64,000 bases of DNA from Thalassobius sp002708925 (GTDB lineage Bacteria > Pseudomonadota > Alphaproteobacteria > Rhodobacterales > Rhodobacteraceae), in the NCBI RefSeq assembly GCF_049803795.1, contig NZ_JBNAGJ010000008.1, positions 1-64,000 on the forward strand, given 5' to 3'. The notes beneath the pieces were generated by a model. It searched no databases. It saw only the letters and a program-made list of their open reading frames with translations, and was not told the DNA's origin. A program made the translations under genes and the position numbers. This document shows positions 51,781-60,818 of this stretch, piece after piece (position 1 is the stretch's first letter; the number at the start of each line of letters is the position of its first letter).

Positions 51781-52985
51781 GGCGCAACCGAGGTGAATTT
51801 AGAGACGGCGTGCTCAATCCGCGACTTCGAGGCAACGCGGGTTTCATACCGCGCCCGCAGGGTCAGCGGGCCGGCGGTAATGCGGAAATAATCATAGTCC
51901 TTTGGACGATCAAACGCGCATAAGTATTGGAAATGCAAACGGAAAAACCGGCGCTTCAGGCGGGCCCATGTCTGAGCAGAGAGCGTCTGCGTAAACGCCG
52001 CAGAAAACACCAGCGGCCATTTTTTCTCCGGCCCGGCCACGCCAGAAACGCCCACCGGATCGCACAGCGCAAAGGCGCAGCCATCGCCCGGCGCGGTCAC
52101 ATCCACCCAGGCCACCTGGTCTTGTGCGGACAGATAGGCCAGGTCTGCGCGCAGCCGCCAGGCCTTGGGCAGAAAGGACACCATGGGCACCACCTGACCC
52201 AATGTCAGCAGGTTTAGCGCAGGGGCCCCGGCCGGCAGGCCGGCGCGGATCAGATCAGACAGAATCGACACCGCCAGATGCGCCCCCGAGCTGTGCCCGA
52301 CCACCAGCACCTCATCGACATCCGTGTCCAGACTGGCGCGAATCGTGGCGGTAAACGCGGCAATCCTGGCTTCCAGCTCGGGCGGGTTGGCCCCATGCGT
52401 CCGCGCCGAATAAGCGTAATCATGCATCAGATAATAGGCGAAAAACCTGTTATCGTGCTTGCGAAACCACATCAGAATCGGCGGCACAACGGCCAGCCCC
52501 AGCACAGCCAGCCACGGGTGCAGCGCGGCGAGCAGCCCGCCCAATGCCCAGGCCGCCAACAGGGCCAGCAGCAGCTGCACCAGCAAAAACACCACCGGAT
52601 AAAGCGCCGCGATCACCGGGCCTTTGCGCAGTCGCATCAGCCTGCGCAGCGCGCCCGAGCCGATATAGACCCAAGCCGTACGCGCCAGTTGCAGGTAGGT
52701 TGCCACGATCCCCTGATCCATACTGCCGCGCACGATGTCCGACCAGACCAGCACTTCGAAATCGGCCTCGACCTGCGCGTCATCCATCTGGCCCGTGACG
52801 TGCCAGCCATAGGGGCCTTTGGTGGTTTTCGGTTTCAGATCAATCTGATAGCCGCTGATTTCGGCCTGTGCGGCGCCCTCTTTTCGGTACAGCTCGCGGT
52901 AGCGGCGCGGGTGAATCGGATCGTAGCCGGGGATATAGAACACCCGACGTTTGCGCACCTGTTTCATTTGCTCGACTGCACTCAT
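51777..52985 (-). CDS. Membrane alpha/beta hydrolase-like protein
   Basis: The 402-residue protein has a central pair of membrane helices (GPVIAALYPVVFLLVQLLLA, then a second to about residue 165) and a C-terminal alpha/beta hydrolase core with nucleophile motif GHSSG (Ser232). The N terminus FYIPGYDPIHPRRYRELY is the family start. A lipid or steroid-like substrate would fit the membrane position and the coupled P450. Substrate unknown. Confidence 0.75.
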   Translation of the reverse strand: MSAVEQMKQVRKRRVFYIPGYDPIHPRRYRELYRKEGAAQAEISGYQIDLKPKTTKGPYGWHVTGQMDDAQVEADFEVLVWSDIVRGSMDQGIVATYLQLARTAWVYIGSGALRRLMRLRKGPVIAALYPVVFLLVQLLLALLAAWALGGLLAALHPWLAVLGLAVVPPILMWFRKHDNRFFAYYLMHDYAYSARTHGANPPELEARIAAFTATIRASLDTDVDEVLVVGHSSGAHLAVSILSDLIRAGLPAGAPALNLLTLGQVVPMVSFLPKAWRLRADLAYLSAQDQVAWVDVTAPGDGCAFALCDPVGVSGVAGPEKKWPLVFSAAFTQTLSAQTWARLKRRFFRLHFQYLCAFDRPKDYDYFRITAGPLTLRARYETRVASKSRIEHAVSKFTSVAP

Positions 52986-53034
52986 GACGCCCTCTTGGAC
53001 GCAGGCTAACGCAGGAATTGGGCTGATGTAAGGC

Positions 53035-53784
53035 TTAACCGAGGCTGGCCAGTGCGGGGAATTTCTCTAGCAGCCAATAAGAGAAAGACGAGAACCCGCC
53101 CGTCAGCATCAGCAGGCCGATGGTCCACAAGAGCAGGCCCATGACGCGCTCGATCTGTTCCATGTGGCGTTTCATCCAGCCCATCAGCCCGGTCAGGCGC
53201 GGCAGGAACGCCGCCACCAGCAGGAAGGGAATGCCCAGACCCGCCGCATAGACCGCCAGCAACAGCGTACCGCGCGTGATTGACGCCTCCGAGGCCGCCA
53301 GCGACAGGATCGCGCCCAGCTGCGGCCCGATGCAGGGCGTCCAGCCAAAGGCAAAGGCCAGGCCCAGGATATAGGCTCCGAAAGCCGAGCCGCCCCGGTC
53401 CCCAGCATCCAGACGCGCCTCGCGGTCCAGAAAACCGATGCGATAGACGCCCACGAAATGCGCGCCAAAGATCATCACCGCAATGCCCGCAATCGTGTTG
53501 AACCAGCTTTGATAGGACAGGAAAACCGCCCCGATCGCCGAGGCCGTGAAGCCCAGGAACAGGAACACGGTGGACAGGCCCAGCACAAAGAAAAACGCCG
53601 GTGCCAGGGCCGATTTTCTGCGCCCGCTGTCATTTAGCTCGGACAGGGAAATCCCGCTCATATAGGCCAGGTAGGGCGGCACGATGGGCAGAACACAGGG
53701 GCTCAGAAACGAGACAACCCCCGCCAGCAGCGCCACGAACATTGCAGGCAGAAGCCCTGCGTCGATGATCTCGATTCCAAACAT
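53035..53784 (-). CDS. ccdA: CcdA-like cytochrome c biogenesis protein
   Basis: The 249-residue membrane protein has six helices and the two conserved Cys motifs of the DsbD/CcdA family (FLSPCVLPIVPPYLAYM and FGWTPCIGPQLGAIL). It carries reductant across the membrane for haem attachment, relevant to the cytochromes c in this region. The start at 53784 (MFGIEIIDAG) is the family N terminus; the longer frame is ignored. Confidence 0.92.
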   Translation of the reverse strand: MFGIEIIDAGLLPAMFVALLAGVVSFLSPCVLPIVPPYLAYMSGISLSELNDSGRRKSALAPAFFFVLGLSTVFLFLGFTASAIGAVFLSYQSWFNTIAGIAVMIFGAHFVGVYRIGFLDREARLDAGDRGGSAFGAYILGLAFAFGWTPCIGPQLGAILSLAASEASITRGTLLLAVYAAGLGIPFLLVAAFLPRLTGLMGWMKRHMEQIERVMGLLLWTIGLLMLTGGFSSFSYWLLEKFPALASLG

Positions 53785-53892
53785 GTCTTTGTCTTTAGGG
53801 GAAATAAGACGCGCCGTCACTGCGACGGAATTCACATTCGCGTGGCGTGGAACGGAAAACGCCACCCCGGTACGGGATGGCGTCTGGTTGTC

Positions 53893-56715
53893 TTAGCGTC
53901 CGACGCTCCACCAGCCTTTGCGCTTGGGCTTGGGCGGCTCGGCGGGGGCCTCGGGTTCCGGCTCGGCGGGCTCTTGCGCGGTGATCAGAGCCTCCTCAGG
54001 AGCTGCTGTTTCGGCGGCCGCAGCCTCGTCTTCCACCGCAGCCGCGTCGGGCAGAGCCTCTTCGGCCGGCGCGTCTTCGGCGGCCTCTGCCTCCTGAGCC
54101 GGCTCGGGCTCTTGCGGGGCGGGGTCTTCGGCGTTCGCGGTTTCCCCGGCAACATCCTCTGGCGTCGCCTCAGTGGCAGGGGCCTCTTCGGAGGCGGGCT
54201 CTTCTGCGGCGGCTTCGGGCGGCGCAGTGCCTTCATCCGCAGCCTCTTCTGCCGGAGCCTCCGGGCTGGCGTCAGTAGCCTCCTCGGTCGTGGTTTTCTT
54301 CGAACGCGAACGGCGGCGGCGGCGCTTCTTGGGGGCCTCTTCGCTGCCCTCCTCGGGTTTGGGCGCCTGCCCATCCTCTTGCCCGTCCTCTTGTCCGTCT
54401 GGCGCAGCATCCTCTGCGGGCGCGGCATCGGCCTCTGCGGTCTCGGAATCGGCCTCTTCCGTCCCGTTTTCCCCATTCTCCGAGCTGCGGCTGCGGCTAC
54501 GACGGCGGCGGCGGCGGCGCTTCTTGGGTTTGGCCTCTTCTTCGGTATCGGGCTTGGCGTCTTCTTCGATCACCTCGGCCTCGTCGATCTCTTCCATCAA
54601 GGAGCTGTCCACCGACACGACCGGCGCGCTTTGTTCGGGCACGTTGCGGGTGGCGGTCTTGAACTTCTCCATCGAGAAATCGGGGCTGATCAGCATCGGG
54701 TCGCCCTCGATGCGGACGGACAGGCCATAGCGCGCTTCGATCTGGGCGACGTGTTCGCGCTTCTGATTCATGATGAAGTTGGCGATGCCGACCGGGCATT
54801 TGACCAGCACTTCGCGGGTGCGGCGGCGGGTGCCTTCCTCTTCGATCTGGCGCAGGATGGACAGGGCCAGGTTATCGTCCGAGCGGATCAACCCGGTGCC
54901 GTGACAGGCCGGGCACGGCTGCGTGGTGGCCTCGATCATGCCGGGGCGCAGGCGCTGGCGGCTCATCTCCATCAGGCCGAAACCGCTGATGCGGCCCACC
55001 TGGATGCGCGCGCGATCCGATTTCAGCTTGTCCTTCATGCGTTTTTCGACGGCGTTGTTGTTCTTACGCTCGTCCATGTCGATGAAGTCGATGACGATCA
55101 GCCCGGCCAGGTCGCGCAGGCGCAGCTGGCGGGCCACCTCTTCGGCGGCCTCCAGGTTGGTTTTCAGCGCGGTTTCCTCGATCGAGCCTTCCTTGGTGGC
55201 CCGGCCTGAGTTCACGTCAATCGCCACCAGCGCCTCGGTCACGCCGATCACGATATAGCCGCCCGATTTCAGCTGAACCGTCGGGTTGAACATCGAGCTC
55301 AGGTAGCTTTCCACCTGGTAACGCGCGAACAGCGGCATCGCCTCTTGGTAATGCTTCACGTTCTTGGCGTGGGACGGCATGATCATTTTCATGAAGTCCT
55401 TGGCGATGCGGTAGCCGCGTTCGCCTTCGACATGCACCTCGTCGATCTCGCGGTTATACAGGTCGCGGATCGAGCGTTTGATCAGGTCGCCCTCTTCATA
55501 GATCTTCGCGGGCGCGATGGATTTCAGCGTCAGCTCGCGGATTTGTTCCCACAGCCGTTGCAGATATTCATAGTCGCGCTTGATCTCGGATTTGGTGCGT
55601 TTGGCACCGGCGGTGCGGATGATCAGACCGGCCCCCGAGGGCACGTCGATCTCGTTCGCGATTTCCTTGAGTTTCTTGCGGTCCGCGGCGTTGGTGATCT
55701 TGCGGCTGATCCCACCGCCACGGGCGGTGTTGGGCATCAGGACGCAGTAGCGGCCGGCCAGGCTCAGATAGGTGGTCAGGGCCGCGCCCTTGTTGCCGCG
55801 TTCCTCTTTGACGACCTGCACCAGCAGGATCTGGCGGACTTTGATGACTTCTTGGATTTTATAGCGGCGCGGGCGGGGTTTGCGGCGCGGACGGATTTCC
55901 TCGGCGTCGTCCTGTTCGGCGACGTCTTCGATTTCGGTATCCTTGTCCACGGTTTCGACGGTGTTGTCGTCGCTGCTGTCTTCCTCGGCCTCTTCTGCCT
56001 CGGCCTGCGCATCTGCGGCGGGGGCCTCTGCTGCTGGCTCTTGTTCCGTTTCGGCCGGGGGGTGCTCTGCTACGGCGTCCTCTGCCGCAGCCTCAGCGGT
56101 TTGCTCGGCTTCGGCCTCTTGCGCCGGCTCTTCTTCCGCAGGCTCTTCGACCGGAGTTTCCGCCACCCGCTCCATGGGCGAGACGGCCTCATCAACGGCC
56201 AGGGTGTCATTTTCCCCCTCGCCCAGATCAATCGTCTCCATCCCGGCGATTTCGGCGCCGGAGGCCTCTTCCGGGGCGGGGGGGTCGGCGGGCGTTTCGG
56301 CCACTTCGCGCGTGGCGACCGCATCCTTGCTCTTGCTGGCAGCCGCCTTCGAGCTGGAACGCGACCGGCGGCGGCGCTTGGGTTTGGGTTCGTCCTCGGC
56401 CTCGTCCTCGGCTTTTTGGGCCTCGGCATAGGCGCGCTCTTCTTCCATCAGCGCTTCGCGATCGGCGACAGGGATCTGATAGTAATCGGGGTGGATTTCC
56501 GAAAACGCCAGGAACCCATGGCGATTGCCGCCATAGTCCACGAAAGCCGCCTGAAGCGACGGTTCGACCCGCGTTACTTTTGCAAGATAGATGTTGCCAG
56601 CAAGCTGGCGCTTGTTTTCGGATTCAAAATCGAACTCCTCGACTTTGTTTCCGTCCACCACCACGACGCGAGTTTCCTCGGCGTGGGTGGCGTCGATGAG
56701 CATTTTCTTTGCCAT
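53893..56715 (-). CDS. rne: Ribonuclease E
   Basis: The 940-residue endonuclease starts at MAKKMLIDATHAEETRVVVV. The S1 domain is interrupted by an acidic Ala/Glu/Pro insertion (about residues 85-295), as known in alphaproteobacteria. The catalytic DNase I-like part contains VAIDVNSGRATKEGS and DFIDMDERKNN, and the zinc-link is TTQPCPACHGTG. The tail from about residue 690 is low-complexity, with Arg-rich blocks (KKRRRRRRRS) among long acidic runs, the degradosome scaffold region. Confidence 0.95.
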   Translation of the reverse strand: MAKKMLIDATHAEETRVVVVDGNKVEEFDFESENKRQLAGNIYLAKVTRVEPSLQAAFVDYGGNRHGFLAFSEIHPDYYQIPVADREALMEEERAYAEAQKAEDEAEDEPKPKRRRRSRSSSKAAASKSKDAVATREVAETPADPPAPEEASGAEIAGMETIDLGEGENDTLAVDEAVSPMERVAETPVEEPAEEEPAQEAEAEQTAEAAAEDAVAEHPPAETEQEPAAEAPAADAQAEAEEAEEDSSDDNTVETVDKDTEIEDVAEQDDAEEIRPRRKPRPRRYKIQEVIKVRQILLVQVVKEERGNKGAALTTYLSLAGRYCVLMPNTARGGGISRKITNAADRKKLKEIANEIDVPSGAGLIIRTAGAKRTKSEIKRDYEYLQRLWEQIRELTLKSIAPAKIYEEGDLIKRSIRDLYNREIDEVHVEGERGYRIAKDFMKMIMPSHAKNVKHYQEAMPLFARYQVESYLSSMFNPTVQLKSGGYIVIGVTEALVAIDVNSGRATKEGSIEETALKTNLEAAEEVARQLRLRDLAGLIVIDFIDMDERKNNNAVEKRMKDKLKSDRARIQVGRISGFGLMEMSRQRLRPGMIEATTQPCPACHGTGLIRSDDNLALSILRQIEEEGTRRRTREVLVKCPVGIANFIMNQKREHVAQIEARYGLSVRIEGDPMLISPDFSMEKFKTATRNVPEQSAPVVSVDSSLMEEIDEAEVIEEDAKPDTEEEAKPKKRRRRRRRSRSRSSENGENGTEEADSETAEADAAPAEDAAPDGQEDGQEDGQAPKPEEGSEEAPKKRRRRRSRSKKTTTEEATDASPEAPAEEAADEGTAPPEAAAEEPASEEAPATEATPEDVAGETANAEDPAPQEPEPAQEAEAAEDAPAEEALPDAAAVEDEAAAAETAAPEEALITAQEPAEPEPEAPAEPPKPKRKGWWSVGR

Positions 56716-57263
56716 GTTATCCGTTTGCACTGCGGCAAAGCCCCCTGGCCCAGCGGAAGATCCGGCGGGCGGGGGCGTTGCGGCAGGTGTCTGTCAGGGG
56801 CGAGTGCGGACGCGCGGCAGGGCTGGCCGGTTATGGCCCCTGCTCTCTCACTTGGGTGTCTCGCGCGCCTCATCGCGTTTCTTCTCCGACGGTTTCGCAG
56901 GCTCTGCGATCCGCCCATTCATAGCCCTCATCACCGTTTTCGCGGCTCGGGGCGTTTTTCGTGCCTTTTTCAAGGCCAATCGGTCTGCATGGTAGGGCCG
57001 TTTTCGGCCATCCGGCCATGCAGCGAAACTCATTGCGGCGGGCACAGAGGTGCCATGCGCCGTTCTGTCAACATAAGGGGTGCTGGGGATAAATGACAAT
57101 ATGCAAAATACCTTTGCGGCCAATCCTTTGATATTCACAGGCGAATTTGACTGTCGTTTACCCGTTACCAATGTTTTGCACCGCCGTTACCGTTGCTTTG
57201 CGCGCATGTCACACAGCCCGTTCACCTCGGGGGCATTCTGATTTCCGACTGGGAGACACCGTA
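56716..57263. other. Gene-free control region between rne and the glycerophosphodiesterase
   Basis: About 550 bp without a convincing gene. It must hold the rne promoter and 5' leader on the minus strand; rne leaders elsewhere mediate autoregulation. On the plus strand TTGACT at 57147-57152 and AATGTT at 57170-57175 (17-bp spacing) make a weak promoter for the downstream gene. A 107-codon minus-strand frame here has no family features. Confidence 0.5.
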
Positions 57264-58484
57264 ATGAAAACTCTGAGCCTGCGCGTTCTGGCCCTGACCG
57301 CCCCTGCGCTGACCGCCCTGACTGCCCCGGCCCTGGCCGACCGGATCGAGCTGGGCCCCCGCCCCGCCTATCTGATTGACGCCCTGCCCGATGGCGCGCT
57401 GAAAACCAAACTGGCCGCCTGCGCCGATATCGAACCCATGCGCACCGATTTTTCCATCGGACACCGCGGCGCGGCGATGATGTTCCCTGAACATACTGTC
57501 GAAAGCTACACCGCCGCCGCCCGCATGGGCGCGGGCATTCTGGAATGCGACGTGACCTTTACCAAGGACCACGAGCTGGTCTGCCGTCACGCCCAGAACG
57601 ATCTGCATACCACCACCAATATCCTGGCCTCGGATCTGGCCGATACCTGCGTGCAGCCCTTTGGCGTGACCGATGGCAAAGCCTCGGCCGAGTGCCGCAC
57701 ATCAGAGCTGACCCTGGCCCAGTTCAAAACCCTGAACGGCAAGATGGACGCCGCCGATAAATCGGCCACCGATGTGGCGGGCTATATGGATGGCACCGCC
57801 GGCTGGCGCACCGATCTGTACGCCACCACCGGCACCGTGATGACTCATGCCGAATCCATCGCCCTGTTCAAGAAGCTGGGCACCAAGTTCACCCCCGAAC
57901 TGAAAACCCCCGCCGTCCAGATGCCTCATGATGGCTTCTCCATGGACGATTACGCCCAGAAGATGATCGACGAATACAAGGCCGCTGGCGTTGATCCCAA
58001 AGACGTATGGGCCCAGAGCTTTGACCTGGATGTGATCAAATACTGGATCCAGGCCGAGCCGGAATTCGGCGCGCAGGCTGTCTATCTGATGGATGAATAT
58101 GACATCGAGGGCTACTCCCCCATGGACGAGGCCACCTGGCCCAACACCATGGCCGAGCTGAAAGCCATGGGCATCAACTACATCGCCCCGCCGATGTGGA
58201 TGCTGGTCACGACCGAGAATGGTCAGATCGTGCCCTCGACCCTGGCGATCAAAGCCAAAGAGGCCGACCTGGAAATCATCACCTGGACCCTGGAACGCTC
58301 GGGCCCGCTGGCAAACGGCGGCGGCTGGTACTTCCAGTCGATCAAGGACGTAACCAACAACGATGGCGTCTATTTCGAGCTGCTGGACGTTCTGGCGCAA
58401 CAGGTCGGCATCGCCGGCATGTTCTCGGACTGGCCCGCCACCACCACCTACTACGCCTCCTGCATGGCCCAACAGGCCAACTAA
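57264..58484 (+). CDS. Periplasmic glycerophosphodiester phosphodiesterase
   Basis: The 406-residue secreted enzyme (signal peptide MKTLSLRVLALTAPALTALT, cleaved near ALA) has the GDPD signature IGHRGAAMMFPEHT and LECDVTFTKDHELVCRHA. It hydrolyses glycerophosphodiesters from phospholipids to glycerol-3-phosphate (GlpQ-like role). GGGAG precedes the start; the frame upstream is ignored. A strong terminator follows. Confidence 0.9.
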   Translation: MKTLSLRVLALTAPALTALTAPALADRIELGPRPAYLIDALPDGALKTKLAACADIEPMRTDFSIGHRGAAMMFPEHTVESYTAAARMGAGILECDVTFTKDHELVCRHAQNDLHTTTNILASDLADTCVQPFGVTDGKASAECRTSELTLAQFKTLNGKMDAADKSATDVAGYMDGTAGWRTDLYATTGTVMTHAESIALFKKLGTKFTPELKTPAVQMPHDGFSMDDYAQKMIDEYKAAGVDPKDVWAQSFDLDVIKYWIQAEPEFGAQAVYLMDEYDIEGYSPMDEATWPNTMAELKAMGINYIAPPMWMLVTTENGQIVPSTLAIKAKEADLEIITWTLERSGPLANGGGWYFQSIKDVTNNDGVYFELLDVLAQQVGIAGMFSDWPATTTYYASCMAQQAN

Positions 58485-58504
58485 GCGCTACTGATCTTTA
58501 GGAA

Positions 58505-58539
58505 ACACCCTCGCTGGAACCAGCGGGGGTGTATTTTTT
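58505..58539 (+). terminator. Terminator after the glycerophosphodiesterase gene
   Basis: A 13-base stem with one G-U (ACACCCTCGCTGG and CCAGCGGGGGTGT, loop AA) is followed by ATTTTTT. It lies 20 bp after the stop codon. Confidence 0.85.
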
Positions 58540-58768
58540 GGGAACGTCGGTTCAGCGGACAAAAGCGCGCTTTCGCTGCGGTTTCACCAATGTCTACTTG
58601 GGGCGGCAAGGCGTCCTGTTACAGGCTGGCATCCAGATCCCAAGTTGAGACAGGCGCATAACCGAATTTCATGTAGGCATCTTGCAACAGGATTTTACGA
58701 CACCCGTGCACTTGAAATCATTCACACACAGAAAGCGTTGCAAAACCGTTCCGTTCTAAGACAGTGAA

Positions 58769-59284
58769 TCAAAATTTTTGAATGAAGTCTTGATCCAAGT
58801 ATGTTCGCTCCGCTCGGATGATCGCTTCGTGAGGGATAAGTGACTTCATCCACTCTTCTAGCTCTTTTTGCGTGTCTCCAATAAACTTACCGGATGTGAT
58901 CTTTTGATCGCTTTGAGGTATCCAGTGACCGTAAGTTGAAGTGACAGAGATCCTGTATATGCCCTTGGGATTGTATCCTATCGAAAGGCGCAGGCTTGGG
59001 CCTTTCGTCTCTAATGTGCAAGAGTGAAACTGGCGCTGCGAGTTAATTAGCTTGCATTCTCCACCCAACTGTTCAGCTTTTTCATAAACGTCAGCGATGA
59101 TTTCATTTCGAAACTCATCCGTTAGATACGTGTCATCAATAAAGACTGATGAAGTCGAAATAGATTGGGCGCATGCGCTCAAAAATAAAGGCGCACCTAA
59201 GTGAACTACCCGTTCTTTTCTAGAAGTGGCCTTCTTCAAACCTTCCCACAAAGGGCGCACAGACAGGGTATGGATCAAACGCAT
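58769..59284 (-). CDS. Unrecognised putative lipoprotein in an AT-richer patch
   Basis: The 171-residue protein has a lipobox-like LFLSACAQ (Cys about residue 38), but the hydrophobic stretch before it is short and preceded by a long basic leader, so the annotated N terminus may be wrong or damaged. The rest has SVFIDDTYLTDEFRNEIIAD and two further Cys (about 77 and 88) that could pair. No domain is recognised. Base composition here is visibly lower in GC than the flanking genes, which suggests transfer. Confidence 0.55.
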   Translation of the reverse strand: MRLIHTLSVRPLWEGLKKATSRKERVVHLGAPLFLSACAQSISTSSVFIDDTYLTDEFRNEIIADVYEKAEQLGGECKLINSQRQFHSCTLETKGPSLRLSIGYNPKGIYRISVTSTYGHWIPQSDQKITSGKFIGDTQKELEEWMKSLIPHEAIIRAERTYLDQDFIQKF

Positions 59285-59463
59285 CGGGAGTGCCCAAAAA
59301 AATTCTCTCAGAGGTTGTCACAAGCCAAAAGTCCAAACAACCGGAAATTCGGGACTCGCGCAGTATCCGTCACTTTGGGCTCAAACCAGACATTAGATCT
59401 ACGATATTGCCGTTGATCGCACATGATCAGCGGCACCGCGTGTCAGGGTCGCCCGAGCGGGCC

Positions 59464-60810
59464 TTATCCCAGGTAATCCGCGCGTTGCAGGCCGTATTTG
59501 GCCATCTTCTCGTTCAGGGTGCGGCGGGGCAGGCAGAGTTCCTCCATCACCGACGCGATCGAGCCCTTGTGGCGGCGCATCGTGTTGTCGATCAGCATCC
59601 GCTCGAACGCCTCCACGTATTCTTTCAGCGGTTTGCCCTCGGTGGTCATGACCGGCTGCATTTCATCGTGATCGGCCATCAGAAGCGAGGTGATCGTCCC
59701 GCTGCCCCGGCGCGATTGCAGCACGGCGCGTTCGGCGATGTTGATCAGCTGGCGCACATTGCCCGGCCACGGGGCCTGTAGAAGCTGCGCGGCCTCTTGC
59801 GCGCTGACTTTGGGGGCATCGCAGCCGTATTCCTCGGAGAATTGCTCGGACAGGCGGGTGAACAGGGTCAGGATGTCCTCGCCCCGCTGACGCAGGGGCG
59901 GCAGGGTGATGCGCAAAGCGGCCAGACGATAGAATAGATCGGGGCGCAGGGCGTCCTCGCAGGTGCGATCCTGTTCCTGCATGTTGCAGATCGCCACGAT
60001 CCGGGTTTCGGGCGGGGTGCCCTGATCGTTGATCACGCTCAGCAGACGGGCTTGCAGACTGTCTGACAGCGCCTCGACATCCTCCAGCACCAGCGTGCCG
60101 CCGCGGGCCTCTTCGATGGCGGGCAACTGGCTGTCCTCGGGCAGCATGGGGCCAAAGAGGCGCTTGGCCAGCGCGTCCTCATCCCAGGCGGAACAAGACA
60201 GCAGCACGAATTTCTTACCGGCCCGCGCACCAACCGCGTGCAGGGCATGGGCGACCAGCGTCTTACCCGTGCCGGTTTCCCCGTCGATCAGAACATGGCC
60301 GTCGGCCTGGCCCAGATCCAGAATATCCTCTTTCAGGCGCTCCATCACGGGCGAGGCGCCGATCAGTTTCTTCATCAACTGGCCACCATCGGACAGCTCG
60401 CGCCGCAGGGCGCGGTTGTCCATGGTCAGCCGGCGGGCGTTGGTGGCCTTCTTGGCCAGCTCGGTCATGCGGTCGGGGTTGAAGGGCTTTTCCAGAAAAT
60501 CGAACGCGCCCACGCGCATTGCCTCGACCGCCATGGGCACATCGCCATGGCCAGTGATCATGATCACGGGCAGCGCACTGTCAGAGCCCATCAGTTTTTT
60601 CAAAAACTGCATCCCGTCCATGCCGGGCATCTTGATGTCGGAAATCACAATGCCGGGATATTCGGGGCCCAGGGCCTTCAGCGCGTCCTCGGCGCTGGCA
60701 AAGGTTTCGGTGTCATAGCCCGACAGGGCCAGCCACTGGCTGATGGACTGACGCATGTCCTGTTCGTCATCCACAATCGCGATTTTCATCACTTTCGACA
60801 TATTGGCCAT
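59464..60810 (-). CDS. dctD: DctD-type response regulator lacking GAFTGA
   Basis: The 448-residue regulator has an NtrC-type receiver (Asp58 in VISDIKMPGMDG), an AAA+ domain with Walker A GETGTGKT and a C-terminal Fis-type helix (GSIASVMEELCLPRRTLNEK). It follows dctB by 8 bp, so it should respond to C4-dicarboxylates. The sigma54-contact loop GAFTGA is missing: the segment reads KRLFGPMLPEDSQLPAIEEA. Some Rhodobacterales NtrC proteins that lack this loop act with sigma70, so this one may too. Confidence 0.88.
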   Translation of the reverse strand: MANMSKVMKIAIVDDEQDMRQSISQWLALSGYDTETFASAEDALKALGPEYPGIVISDIKMPGMDGMQFLKKLMGSDSALPVIMITGHGDVPMAVEAMRVGAFDFLEKPFNPDRMTELAKKATNARRLTMDNRALRRELSDGGQLMKKLIGASPVMERLKEDILDLGQADGHVLIDGETGTGKTLVAHALHAVGARAGKKFVLLSCSAWDEDALAKRLFGPMLPEDSQLPAIEEARGGTLVLEDVEALSDSLQARLLSVINDQGTPPETRIVAICNMQEQDRTCEDALRPDLFYRLAALRITLPPLRQRGEDILTLFTRLSEQFSEEYGCDAPKVSAQEAAQLLQAPWPGNVRQLINIAERAVLQSRRGSGTITSLLMADHDEMQPVMTTEGKPLKEYVEAFERMLIDNTMRRHKGSIASVMEELCLPRRTLNEKMAKYGLQRADYLG

Positions 60811-60818
60811 TGAGGGGG

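Noticed and set aside
56848..57171. A 107-codon minus-strand frame upstream of rne
   Set aside because: No domain, no ribosome site and a Lys/Arg/Pro-rich tail; more likely part of the rne leader.
57200..57225. A Pho-box-like pair (GTCAC and TTCAC) upstream of the glycerophosphodiesterase
   Set aside because: The half-sites are 13 bp apart rather than 11, so the Pho-box register is not met.
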